From assembly GCA_001899635.1 (NCBI GenBank), contig MKVQ01000008.1, positions 80,428-144,427 on the forward strand: a stretch of 64,000 nt of DNA. The letters run 5' to 3'. A model generated the notes under the pieces. That model had not been told where the DNA came from and ran no database searches. It worked only from the letters and a program-made list of their open reading frames with translations. Every line of letters starts with the position of its first letter. Within the stretch, counting starts at the first letter, position 1. Positions 36,701 through 42,492 of the stretch are shown here, in pieces. The translations under genes and the position numbers were made by a program. The stretch is from Myxococcales bacterium 68-20. Lineage in GTDB: Bacteria; Myxococcota_A; Polyangia; Polyangiales; Polyangiaceae.

Positions 36701-36897
36701 GGTACGAGCACCAGAACATGCGGGACGAGCGCGTCGAGGCGTTCGCCTCGCTGCTCTGGGACGGCGTTTGGGACTACACCTACGTCGCGCGCGCGACGAC
36801 GCCGGGCACGTTCGTCGTCCCGCCGGCGAAGGCCGAGGAGATGTACAGCCCGGAGACGTTCGGTCGGAGTGGCGGCGATCGCATGATCGTCGAGTGA
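30742..36897 (+). CDS. Alpha-2-macroglobulin family lipoprotein
   Basis: A 2051-residue bacterial alpha-2-macroglobulin, thought to sit in the periplasm or outer membrane and trap proteases. The signal peptide ends in the lipobox LLAVGC. The N-terminal region has Pro-rich linkers (PPPAGPPPVSTPPPG) and Ig-like macroglobulin domains, including SYxV-type strands and VRWLVYDDRGMYKPGEE, typical of the MG domain after the first half. Residues about 1280-1330 are a Pro/Ala/Lys-rich segment in the bait-like region. The A2M domain follows (LALFSPAVKTDAQGRATVPV). A CNEQ thioester motif at residues 1553-1556 (KYPFECNEQLASR) marks the thioester class. No pbpC gene, its usual partner, is adjacent. Confidence 0.96.
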   Translation: MASRTSLVVFGSLLALLAVGCPGQKPPAQPANAKTAQPPEGPVVWKLSKSGLGFRISNADDDADKPSERRVAAATPLGAEDARKIGARLPELKREPDDEKEFAMRAKSIPAPRPGKTVNEEFPPPAGPPPVSTPPPGPLKVERHAPEGKVDVAPHLTMTFTQPMVAVTAVDEVHKERPPVRLVPEPPGRWRWLGTRTLMFQPDKRFPMATEYSVEVPAGTRAQNGQTLAAAERWTFTTPPPVMKERHPSGSSEPLEPLIFVGFDQAIDPKAMLGFVEVASNKGAVPIKLAEADEIETNDEVRRLSQQAEKGRWLAFRPVNELPVATSFTVRVKSGAPSAEGPRTTDKEQSFSFNTYGAMQLNHHSCNRWSRDGKPWCPPLTPFNISFTNAVDLKTFDKEKMVKVSPELPGMKVEVHGSGMSIRGRTKGRTKYAVTIDGAIGDTHGQTMGRSQTVNFDVGSAEPTMFGAEQEMIVLDPAQPKKDYQVYTINEPGLRARVYAVGPEDWKKYVAFNNEWERPRKIAPPGRLVYDKVLTPKQAPDELVTTSVDLAPALANGIGQALVVVEPTRALPKGVTRPELHVWVQSTEIGLDAMIENDQVTGWATRLADGAPIEGVEMQLLGAASAKTDRQGLVRVPLSSSPGRLVVGKKGKDVVIVPERWFGEATYQLVSRTDAVRWLVYDDRGMYKPGEEMRVKGWVRRAGLSRGGDLDAIPGIAGQSVRYRIRDPRWAEIGTGSATLDEFGAFDFAYKLPGNANLGTAQIELDLSGVGLSGSSAYHRFEVQEFRRPEFEVTARSSEGPHFVGKHAITTLSAAYYSGGGLPDAPVEWSITRRTVGFTPPNRGDYHFGPEPEFFWSWRSSGANGGRNEPKTETWTSKTNPQGIHRIRLDFDAVEPSYPMGLDLTGHVEDVNRQQWAGRTTMLVHPSSAYSGIKLAKNFIRAGENIEVDAIVVDVDGKALPGRHVTMRAARIDWEQKGTEWEERELEVQTCEVDSPATAGTTNEKLHCSFKTQQGGTWRVVSIVTDEHGRKNQTQTSLWVIGADRPKDRGLDRAKVNVALDKKEYQPGELAEVLVVAPFAPAEGILTVRRQGIVHVERFSMKAASQTIKVKLDETLVPNAEVRVDLVGQDVRENEAGSPDERLPKRPAYAAGSAEAKVLPTTRTLDVKAAARKPTLEPGGNTQIDVDVKDHTGRGVANVEVALVVADEAVLALSGYKTPDPIGAFYSSRSSDVRDLGMRDRVILGADLEKLRALEARDESGFGGGGMPRVLAQKAIGHAGGAPPPPPMAPAPTTAAARPRAEAKKSAEREVAHDALAEAPDAKPVVGDSKQPMKVRADFSALALFSPAVKTDAQGRATVPVKLPDNLTRYRVMAVAATKERQFGANESTITARLPVMVRPSAPRFLNFGDKFELPVLVQNQTEEPIDVGVVVRATNAVVEEPSAKRVRIAANDRVEVRFGAGTVKPGTARFQIGVASGDFSDASQIELPVYTPATTEAFATYGEIDNGATAQPVKMPANVFTQFGGLEVTTSSTQLQALTDAVVYLAKYPFECNEQLASRVLSIAALRDVLSAFKSKDLPSPADLEASMKVDFEKLKRRQHYSGGWGFWQEEPWPYLTIHVAHALVRAKDKGYKPDEEMMRRAQSYLRSVERYIPGWYNQDARRAIIAYSLYVRHRMKDPDAAKAKRLIAEAGGIDKLGIEAVGWIWPTISEDKASAAENEAIRRHVANRVTETAGAAHFVSGYKDADWVLLHSDRRADGVLLESMIGDQKDSSVIPKLVKGLLGHRKAGRWQNTQENAFVLVALDRYFATYEKVTPDFVARVWLGDKFAGDHAFKGRTTEYSHIGVPMQFLASETKGKEQNLIIGKDGPGRLYYRIGMQYAPTDLKLPPADNGFVVSRLYEGADSADDVKRDPDGTWRVKAGAKVRVRVSMVAQSRRYHVALVDPIPAGLEPMNPALAVTGEIPKDPKANEARANKSPYWYWSRTWYEHQNMRDERVEAFASLLWDGVWDYTYVARATTPGTFVVPPAKAEEMYSPETFGRSGGDRMIVE

Positions 36898-36913
36898 CCT
36901 CCGCGCGCTCCGC

Positions 36914-36944
36914 ATCGCCGCCGCTCGTCCTCCGCGGCGGCGAT
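36914..36944 (+). terminator. GC-rich hairpin after the alpha-2-macroglobulin gene
   Basis: An 11-bp perfect stem ATCGCCGCCGC (36914-36924)/GCGGCGGCGAT (36934-36944) with a 9-base loop, starting 16 bases after the stop. No U-tract. Confidence 0.65.
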
Positions 36945-37405
36945 CGCGTGAGCGTCGCGTCGGGCTCGGGGGCCGTCTCGATGTCGTCTCGTGCCGCAAC
37001 GCCGGCGCCGGCGCCCGGTCGGTTCCCCGGAGCGTACCGGCGCCCACGACGCATGGCGGCCGAGGCGGGACCGCAGGTCCGGGTCGTAGGAAAAGCCCGG
37101 TCTAGCGGGCGGACGCCACATCCCCCGGGGGGCTTTCCCAACTGAGTGAGATCCGTCGTCAAATGGCCGGAATGTGTCGGCTGGGACAATTTTGTCACCA
37201 TTTCGGCGGTCGATCAGCGACAGAACTGCATGGACCTCGGGGAGAGATCCGTCTAATCACGCGCTTAGTGAGACCTAAGTGGATGCGAGGACAGTTTGTC
37301 TCGTCCATGAAGGGCACGTTCTCACTGACCACCCCGGTCATCTCCGCGCCCCTCGGGAGTGCGGTCTGCCGGCCCTTCAAAAGACAAGCACACGAGGTTT
37401 GATCG
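36945..37405. other. Intergenic region upstream of the OmpA-type lipoprotein
   Basis: About 460 bases without a supported gene. The first half is very GC-rich; from about 37150 it becomes less GC-rich (GGGACAATTTTGTCACC, GTCTAATCACGCGC), as expected of a promoter region for the gene at 37406. A small inverted repeat GCCCG/CGGGC lies near 37095-37112. I could not define a -35/-10 pair with confidence. A CACGAGGTTTG segment directly precedes the next ATG. Confidence 0.45.
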
Positions 37406-38167
37406 ATGCCTTCTCAACGCTTCATCGTTGGTGCGTCGATGCTGCTCGCCCTGGCCGCCTCGGCCGGCTGCGGCGGCGTCACGCAGTTCCAGGGCGCTCA
37501 GGCGTTCTCCGTTGCGGGCACGCCCCCGCCGCCGCCCCCGCCGCCGCCGCCCCCGCCCCCGCCGGTCGAGGTGAAGCCGCCGCCGCGCGTCGAGCTGCGC
37601 GACAACAAGATCGACTTCAAGGAGAAGATCCAGTTCGAGGTGAACAAGGCGACGATCAAGGAGGAGAGCTTCTCGCTCCTTCATGACATCGGCGAGGTCA
37701 TCAAGAAGAACCCGCACATCAAGAAGATCTCGATCGAGGGTCACGCCAGCGCCGAGGGTGACGCGACGGCGAACAAGAAGCTCTCCGATGCCCGCGCGAA
37801 GGCGGTCATGGAGTACCTCGTCAAGAAGGAGTCCATCCCCGCGACTTCGCTCGTCGCGAAGGGCTGGGGCGTCGAGAAGCCGATCGGCGACAACAAGACG
37901 CCTGAGGGCCGCGAGGCCAACCGCCGCGTCGAGTTCCTCGTCGTCGAGCAGGACGTGACCCAGAAGAAGGTCGAGATCGACCCGAAGACGGGCAAAGAGA
38001 AGGTTCTCGAGGAGAAGAAGGACACCCAGACGGTCGACACCGGCACGCCGGGCGGCGCCGAGGGTGACGCCAAGAAGCCCGTGCCCGCAGTCAAGACCAC
38101 GCCGGCAGCCGCCGTGCAGAAGACTGCTCCCAAGCCGGCAGCCCCCAAGCCCACGGAGAAGAAGTGA
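37406..38167 (+). CDS. OmpA/MotB-domain lipoprotein (Pal-like)
   Basis: A 253-residue lipoprotein. The signal peptide ends in a lipobox (AASAGCGG, Cys at about residue 22). Fourteen consecutive prolines at about residues 40-53 form a rigid stalk. The OmpA C-terminal peptidoglycan-binding domain covers about 65-180: IQFEVNKATIKEESFSLL, IEGHASAEGDATANKKLSDA and REANRRVEFLV contain the usual Asp/Arg positions for meso-DAP binding. A Lys/Pro/Ala-rich tail closes the protein. It should link the outer membrane to peptidoglycan. Its stop overlaps the ATG of the next gene (TGATG), so the two are translationally coupled. Confidence 0.93.
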   Translation: MPSQRFIVGASMLLALAASAGCGGVTQFQGAQAFSVAGTPPPPPPPPPPPPPPVEVKPPPRVELRDNKIDFKEKIQFEVNKATIKEESFSLLHDIGEVIKKNPHIKKISIEGHASAEGDATANKKLSDARAKAVMEYLVKKESIPATSLVAKGWGVEKPIGDNKTPEGREANRRVEFLVVEQDVTQKKVEIDPKTGKEKVLEEKKDTQTVDTGTPGGAEGDAKKPVPAVKTTPAAAVQKTAPKPAAPKPTEKK

Positions 38168-38559
38168 TGAAGAAGACCGCGCTCCTTACCGCTTCTCTCG
38201 CCCTCGCGTCGCTCGTCGGTTGCGCGTACCGCAGCCCCGAGATGTACCGCGATGACACCACCAAGGTCCTCGAGACCAAGCAGAACGACATCCGCGCCTG
38301 CTACGACGACGTCCTCAAGGGAACGCCCGGCGCGGGCGGCACCGTCACGGTGAAGTTCGAGATCGAGACCGAGAACGGCAAGATCCAGAACGTCATCGTC
38401 GACAAGCCCAGCAGCACGGCGCCCGACGCGGTCGGCGAGTGCGTGAAGAAGAACATCGAAGGCCTCGCGATCAACCCGCCGGACAAGCGGCTGGGCCAGG
38501 CGACCTACGTCTACCAGTTCTCGGTTCCCGCCTCCCCGGGCGCGGCGCCGAAGAGCTGA
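38167..38559 (+). CDS. AgmX/PglI C-terminal-like (TonB-like) lipoprotein
   Basis: A 130-residue lipoprotein. The signal peptide ends in LASLVGC. The mature part matches the TonB-like C-terminal domain seen in myxobacterial AgmX/PglI proteins: NDIRACYDDVL, GTVTVKFEIETENGKIQNV, VGECVKKNIEGLAINPP, with the two Cys (RACYD and GECVK) that probably pair. It is translationally coupled to the OmpA-type lipoprotein by a TGATG overlap, which suggests a common envelope complex. The ATG at 38167 is preferred; a GTG one codon earlier is possible. A strong hairpin follows. Confidence 0.85.
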   Translation: MKKTALLTASLALASLVGCAYRSPEMYRDDTTKVLETKQNDIRACYDDVLKGTPGAGGTVTVKFEIETENGKIQNVIVDKPSSTAPDAVGECVKKNIEGLAINPPDKRLGQATYVYQFSVPASPGAAPKS

Positions 38560-38606
38560 GCAAGTCGCTCGCGCTGGGCCTTGGCCCTCGCGATGCCGCG
38601 TTGAGA

Positions 38607-38642
38607 ACCGAGCGCGAAGGGCATAGTCTCTTCGCGCTCGGT
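38607..38642 (+). terminator. Perfect 13-bp hairpin terminator
   Basis: ACCGAGCGCGAAG (38607-38619) pairs perfectly with CTTCGCGCTCGGT (38630-38642) around a 10-base loop, 48 bases after the OmpA/AgmX operon and before the YHS gene. Only ATTT follows, so no real U-tract. Confidence 0.75.
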
Positions 38643-38685
38643 GCCATTTGAGGGCCCGCGTTCCCCCGTGCTTGGAGAAACGACG

Positions 38686-39018
38686 ATGAAGCGACTGCTC
38701 TGTCTGGCAATGCTCGGATTCGTATTCGCGTGCGGCGGCAACACCGCCGAGAACGCCCCTCCCGCGACGCCGGCGACGCCTGCGGCCGAGCACCACGACG
38801 ATCACCATCACGGCAAGCCGGCTTCCGGCGGGCCGGTGAAGGCGCCGGGCGAGGCCAACGTCGGCGACACGACGAAGTGCCCGGTCTCGGGCGAGGAGTT
38901 CGTCGTCGAGGCGACCTCCCCCAAGGTCGAGCACGGCGGCAAGACCTATTACCTCTGCTGCGGCGGCTGTAAGAAGAAGTTCGAAGAGAACCCGGCGAAG
39001 TTCCTCAACCAGTCCTGA
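38686..39018 (+). CDS. YHS-domain lipoprotein, metal-binding
   Basis: A 110-residue lipoprotein. The signal peptide ends in GFVFAC. A short Ala/Pro stalk is followed by a His/Asp-rich cluster (EHHDDHHHGK) and a YHS domain with CPVSGEEF, the YYLCCGGCKKKFEENPAKFL core and its Cys residues. YHS domains bind heavy metals, often copper; together with the His cluster this suggests metal binding or delivery outside the inner membrane. GGAGAAA precedes the ATG at 38686. It is monocistronic, with hairpins on both sides. Confidence 0.9.
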   Translation: MKRLLCLAMLGFVFACGGNTAENAPPATPATPAAEHHDDHHHGKPASGGPVKAPGEANVGDTTKCPVSGEEFVVEATSPKVEHGGKTYYLCCGGCKKKFEENPAKFLNQS

Positions 39019-39028
39019 CCGGCGCGTC

Positions 39029-39072
39029 GCGAGCGTGGCGCCCCCTCGGAGGACGAAGGTGGCGCCGCTCGC
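39029..39072 (+). terminator. Bulged hairpin after the YHS gene
   Basis: GCGAGC-GT-GGCGCC (39029-39042) pairs with GGCGCCGCTCGC (39061-39072) except for the two-base bulge; the loop is 18 bases and TCTTGGTT follows. It lies between the YHS gene and the convergent gene ending at 39125. Confidence 0.5.
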
Positions 39073-39124
39073 TCTTGGTTACGAGTCCTCGCGACTCGTG
39101 GCGAATCGACTGCGGTCGCGCGCG

Positions 39125-40090
39125 TCAGGTCTGCGAGCCGAGCAGCGTCCACGCGGCGCTGGTGCGCTGTTGGTGGGCCGTCTCGGCGATCATGAGGAGC
39201 CCTAGGTCGCGCCGCCAGCGATCGCGCGTGGTGGCATCGGCCTTCTCCCACTCGGGATCGTGCTCGGCGATGAGCCTCTTCGCTGCCGTGAAGAGGCCAG
39301 CGAGCGTGAGGTGGGCGACGGGATCCGCTGGAGAGCGCGCGGCGACCTCGCGGAGCGCGATCGCGAGCGCGAGGGCGCCTTCGGCCATCGACGGGGCGAA
39401 GCCGTGCGCTCGAGCCGCGCCGAGGACGTGGCCGAGCGCAGCCGCGAGTACCAGCGTGTCTTCGATGGTCCGGAACGGCTTGAGGTACACGGCGTAGCCG
39501 TCACCAGGGAGGACGTCGTCGCTCGTGACCATGACGTCCGCGAGCGTGACGCGGGCGTGAGGGATCTCGGGCGCGAACGGCGTCGGCGCGCGGTCTTCGA
39601 TCCGCACTCCGCACGCGTTCGAGCGAACACGAACCAGCACGAGGCGGGGCTTGCCGTCGGGATCGATCCCACGGGACGCGACGACGAGGAGCTCGTCGGC
39701 CGCGGACGCGAGCGTCGCGAACGTCTTCACGCCCCGCAGGACGAGGGCGCCGCTCTCGTCGCTCAGCGTGGTCTCGATCGCGCGCGGATGCGCTCCTCGT
39801 GCCTCCGTCGCAGCCAGCGAGAGTCGAGCCTCGATCGAAGGCCATACATACGTGCCTCCGGTCGAGCCCGCGAGCGCATCCGCTCCCCACGTGAACAGGC
39901 GCGCGAGCGCGGCGCGGTATCCGCCGACGAACGCGTAGCCGAGGCGATCCGCGGCGAACCCCGCCCAGAGCGCGCGATCGATCGGTAGCGTGAAGGGACA
40001 CTCGCCGAGGCGCGCGAACCATGCGTTCAGATCGCTCACGGCAGCGCGCGTCGCCGGAGCTCTCACGAGGTGCTCGAGGACATCGACCAT
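39125..40090 (-). CDS. Acyl-CoA-dehydrogenase-like protein
   Basis: A 321-residue protein with the outline of a short acyl-CoA dehydrogenase. The beta-domain motif GALVLRGVKTFATLASAADE corresponds to the LxGxKxFxTxAxxAD consensus, and an all-helical C-terminus follows (DTLVLAAALGHVLGAARA). The N-terminal helical domain is present but short (WAGFAADRLGYAFVGGY). The family length is about 380, so this copy is reduced, and a catalytic Glu cannot be assigned. The ATG at 40088-40090 lies in a 40-bp sequence that recurs near 42192. It follows the discoidin-like lipoprotein gene by 88 bases on the same strand. Confidence 0.7.
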   Translation of the reverse strand: MVDVLEHLVRAPATRAAVSDLNAWFARLGECPFTLPIDRALWAGFAADRLGYAFVGGYRAALARLFTWGADALAGSTGGTYVWPSIEARLSLAATEARGAHPRAIETTLSDESGALVLRGVKTFATLASAADELLVVASRGIDPDGKPRLVLVRVRSNACGVRIEDRAPTPFAPEIPHARVTLADVMVTSDDVLPGDGYAVYLKPFRTIEDTLVLAAALGHVLGAARAHGFAPSMAEGALALAIALREVAARSPADPVAHLTLAGLFTAAKRLIAEHDPEWEKADATTRDRWRRDLGLLMIAETAHQQRTSAAWTLLGSQT

Positions 40091-40110
40091 GGGGTGACGA
40101 GCATATCGCG
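40071..40110 (-). repeat. Dispersed 40-bp repeat, copy A (covers a gene start)
   Basis: TGCTCGAGGACATCGACCAT and onwards (plus strand 40071-40110) recurs at 42192-42231 with 37 of 40 bases identical. Copy A contains the start codon and first seven codons of the acyl-CoA-dehydrogenase-like gene and a TATGCT hexamer just upstream that could be its -10 box. Confidence 0.8.
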
Positions 40111-40129
40111 CGGGGACCGAGCGGATACG

Positions 40130-40177
40130 CGTTCGACGTGCGGAGTTGAGACCTTCCCTCGTTTGCGACGTCGAACG
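40130..40177. promoter_or_regulatory. Inverted repeat between two minus-strand genes
   Basis: CGTTCGACGT (40130-40139) and ACGTCGAACG (40168-40177) form a perfect 10-bp inverted repeat with 28 bases between. It begins right after the stop of the lipoprotein gene (40179), so it may be a long-loop terminator, or an operator for the gene starting at 40090. Confidence 0.45.
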
Positions 40178-40178
40178 T

Positions 40179-41540
40179 CTACTTTTGAAGACGGATCGCT
40201 CCGGTCGGGTCGACGTAGAAGTTCCTCAGATCCGACCAGGGCAGCGACCGATAGTCCACCTTCTTGGACCAGTGCGGTTGTGTCTTCGTGCCGAACGCCT
40301 CCTGGTATTGCGCATTCCAGTGGCGGAAGGAGAGGACGCCCTTGGCGTCTTCTTTTCCCCAGTAGACCGAGCGTACGAGGAGCTCGCGATTGCCGGGATC
40401 CTCCGGTCCGAGCGGAGTCTCGACGTAGGTGGTTGTCGTGCCACCGTAGATGACGACGAGGTAGCCGTTCTCGACGTGGATCTCCTCGATCGTCTCCGGT
40501 CGAACGACGCTCGGGCACCCGGGATCCGTCGGATCGTCGCGCGTGGCCCACTGGATTGGTGTGAGCCAGAAGCCGCGCGCGGTCTCGACGACGAGGCCTT
40601 TGCCGTGCCCGAGGCCGTTGTCGAGGCGCACGACGTGCACGCTCTTGTATGGAGGGGCGGGCGTGAACGACGGGGCGGGCGCCTCTTCCACGCACGACGG
40701 CTTGTCGCGCTTCAAGCCTTCGTACATCTCCGAGACGGGCGCGCCGTCCCATGTCTTCACGAAGCTCGCGCAGAGCGCGGCGATCGTCGCTTGCGGAACG
40801 CTCGATGCTTGCTCCGGTTCCTCCCACTCCATCGGCAGAGGTCGTTCGTCGAGGCTGCCCATCGCCACGCGTAGCGCTTCGCCGCCGCGCCTTCGCTCCT
40901 TGCCCGGACGACCGACGACCTTGAGCTCACTGACCGTGAGCTCTTTCCAGTCCTTGCGGCTGCCCGGCAACGTCTCGAGGACGTCGATGCGGTAGTCACC
41001 ACCGGGGCCATCGATGGCGATGCTCTGGAGGCCGCGTTTCGTGGGATCGAGCGAAGCCTCCTTCAGCTTCTGACCGTCGCGCGACACGGCGATCTTCGTG
41101 ATGCGATGATTCGCCGTGAAGAGATCGACGTCGCCCTTCTTCTTGTCGAAGCCAGACGTGAGCTGAATCGCGTCGACCTTCGCATCCGTCGGCACGCGGA
41201 AGGCGATCCAGCCGCGCAGATCTCCGGTCTTCGAGTTCCACGCCGTGTCGGCCTTGCCGTCGATGAGGTGCTCGGGGAAGTCGCGTGGATTCACGACGGT
41301 CGACGAGACGGCGACGCGCGAGGGCACCACCGCGAGCAGGTTCGGCGCGGTCTCGGTCGTCTTCGGTGGAGTGTCGTGCGCCGCCGGCCGCGCGCTTGCG
41401 ACGCTCTCGGCGGGAGGAGGGCTTTTCGGCGAGGCCTCTCCAGAGGCGTCGGACGCTTGGGCCGAGCCCGATGGGGCGGGAGAGGAACGCCCGCAAGCGG
41501 TGCAAGCGAGCAGAGCGGCGAAGATGGCGCGACGTTGCAT
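40179..41540 (-). CDS. Lipoprotein with discoidin/NADase-type glycan-binding-like domain
   Basis: A 453-residue lipoprotein. The signal peptide ends in LACTAC, followed by a Ser/Ala/Pro stalk to about residue 65. From there a beta-sandwich of the discoidin (F5/8C-like, NADase-type glycan-binding) kind follows: EHLIDGKADTAWNSKTGDLR, GWIAFRVPTDAKVDAIQLT, and VDLFTANHRITKIAVSRDGQ. The C-terminal half is beta-rich and unassigned (VHVVRLDNGLGHGKGLVVE; GGTTTTYVETPLGPE). Such domains bind carbohydrate in other proteins. ATG at 41540 is the start; GTG at 41543 is one codon earlier. It is the first gene of a possible two-gene unit with the acyl-CoA-dehydrogenase-like gene. Confidence 0.85.
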   Translation of the reverse strand: MQRRAIFAALLACTACGRSSPAPSGSAQASDASGEASPKSPPPAESVASARPAAHDTPPKTTETAPNLLAVVPSRVAVSSTVVNPRDFPEHLIDGKADTAWNSKTGDLRGWIAFRVPTDAKVDAIQLTSGFDKKKGDVDLFTANHRITKIAVSRDGQKLKEASLDPTKRGLQSIAIDGPGGDYRIDVLETLPGSRKDWKELTVSELKVVGRPGKERRRGGEALRVAMGSLDERPLPMEWEEPEQASSVPQATIAALCASFVKTWDGAPVSEMYEGLKRDKPSCVEEAPAPSFTPAPPYKSVHVVRLDNGLGHGKGLVVETARGFWLTPIQWATRDDPTDPGCPSVVRPETIEEIHVENGYLVVIYGGTTTTYVETPLGPEDPGNRELLVRSVYWGKEDAKGVLSFRHWNAQYQEAFGTKTQPHWSKKVDYRSLPWSDLRNFYVDPTGAIRLQK

Positions 41541-41568
41541 CACGCCATCTTACGCTCGAGCTCGCGCC

Positions 41569-41790
41569 GTGATTCCGCGCTTCAGCGCATCATTCGTCGA
41601 CGAAGCGGACGGTCGAGCCGTCCTCCCGTGCACGAGCGACGATTGGGTGCCCTACGACGAGCCGGCCAACGAGTCGACCGCTCCGCTCGGGCTGAAGTTT
41701 CGCAAGGAGATCACGGTTGAAACACCTCTGTGCCTCGAAGCGAAACGAGGGATCGTCGGGGGCGCAGATCCGGCGCGCGGCGTCGCGTAG
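41569..41790 (+). CDS. Possible small protein, unknown function
   Basis: A 73-residue reading frame with a GTG start. Its translation has ordinary protein composition (SFVDEADGRAVLPCTSDDW; GLKFRKEITVETPLCLEAK), and codon third positions are GC-rich like its neighbours. There is no good ribosome-binding site and no known family. It is divergent from the lipoprotein gene by 28 bases. It could also be a remnant of a larger gene. Confidence 0.35.
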   Translation: MIPRFSASFVDEADGRAVLPCTSDDWVPYDEPANESTAPLGLKFRKEITVETPLCLEAKRGIVGGADPARGVA

Positions 41791-41835
41791 CGCACACACG
41801 TCGTCGGACGCGAACGGTCGTGATAAAAACGACGC

Positions 41836-42102
41836 ATGAAGAATACAGTGATCCTTGGCTCCGCGTTGCTCCTGATCGGCCTGCTCGGGTGCAAGAGCGG
41901 AATCAATAGCGAAGCGTGCGTCGAGTACTTCGCCAAGAACGAGGCGTGCGCGGCCAAGGCTGGGTCGCCCAAGAGCGACATCATGCGGAAGACCGCGGCG
42001 CTCTCGAAGGAGAACTTCGAGAAGAACCCGAATCCGATGGCCGTCAGCGAGTCGTGCAAGGCGCAGCTCCAAGCCCTCGAGAACGATCCCGACTGCAAGT
42101 GA
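41836..42102 (+). CDS. Small lipoprotein, unknown function
   Basis: An 88-residue lipoprotein. The signal peptide MKNTVILGSALLLIGLLGC has a textbook lipobox (GLLGC, Cys at residue 19). The mature 70 residues are helical, Lys/Glu-rich, with three further Cys (NSEACVEYFAKNEACAAK; SESCKAQL; DPDCK). Base composition is less GC-rich than its neighbours. Similar small Cys-containing lipoproteins are common in myxobacteria, with no known role. Confidence 0.82.
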   Translation: MKNTVILGSALLLIGLLGCKSGINSEACVEYFAKNEACAAKAGSPKSDIMRKTAALSKENFEKNPNPMAVSESCKAQLQALENDPDCK

Positions 42103-42492
42103 GGCACGGTGCCTTGCGGAGGGCTCGCGACGCACCGCTATAGCTGCGCCGACGGTGAGCCGAGCAGGCGTTCCGGTCCGACTCGAACTGTTGCTCGAGG
42201 ACATCGACCATGGGGCGACGAGCATACCGTGCTCGACCGATTCGACGGATGCTGTCGTCAACGACGGAACGAGCCGGTCGACGGTCGCGTCGCCGTCGAC
42301 CAGGGCTGCGGGACTGACGACCTTCGCCGTCGTTGCCGACGAGCGCGGTCGTGAGCTCGGTCGCATCAACAGTCCAAAGCCACTCGCGACGGAGCGTGAA
42401 ACTACCCTCGATGAAGCAGGAAGGGCTTTGGCCCGTCGCCCGAGAAGGGCGGTGTTGGCGAAATCTGTCAACACGCTGTAGATCCGACGGTG
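42103..42492. other. Intergenic stretch with copy B of a dispersed repeat
   Basis: About 390 bases without a supported gene. It contains the second copy of the 40-bp repeat (42192-42231). A plus-strand frame ending at 42481 reads FAVVADERGRELGRINSP, which faintly resembles the start of IS110-type transposases, but it has no start or further motif support. Composition is less GC-rich than the surroundings. It may be a remnant of a duplicated or inserted segment. Confidence 0.4.
42192..42231 (-). repeat. Dispersed 40-bp repeat, copy B
   Basis: 37 of 40 bases match copy A at 40071-40110, including the ATG and the codons for MVDVLEQ on the minus strand. Here no long reading frame follows, so copy B looks like a detached gene start with its upstream TATGCT. 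Confidence 0.78.

Noticed and set aside
30154-37047. A minus-strand reading frame of about 2300 codons opposite the alpha-2-macroglobulin gene
   Set aside because: It lies opposite a clearly homologous gene, is extremely rich in Arg, Asp, Glu and Leu with no domain, and arises from GC-rich third positions that remove stops on the opposite strand.
42155-42481. A possible IS110-like transposase fragment (FAVVADERGRELGR)
   Set aside because: Only a short weak resemblance; no DEDD residues, no terminal repeats and no second half.
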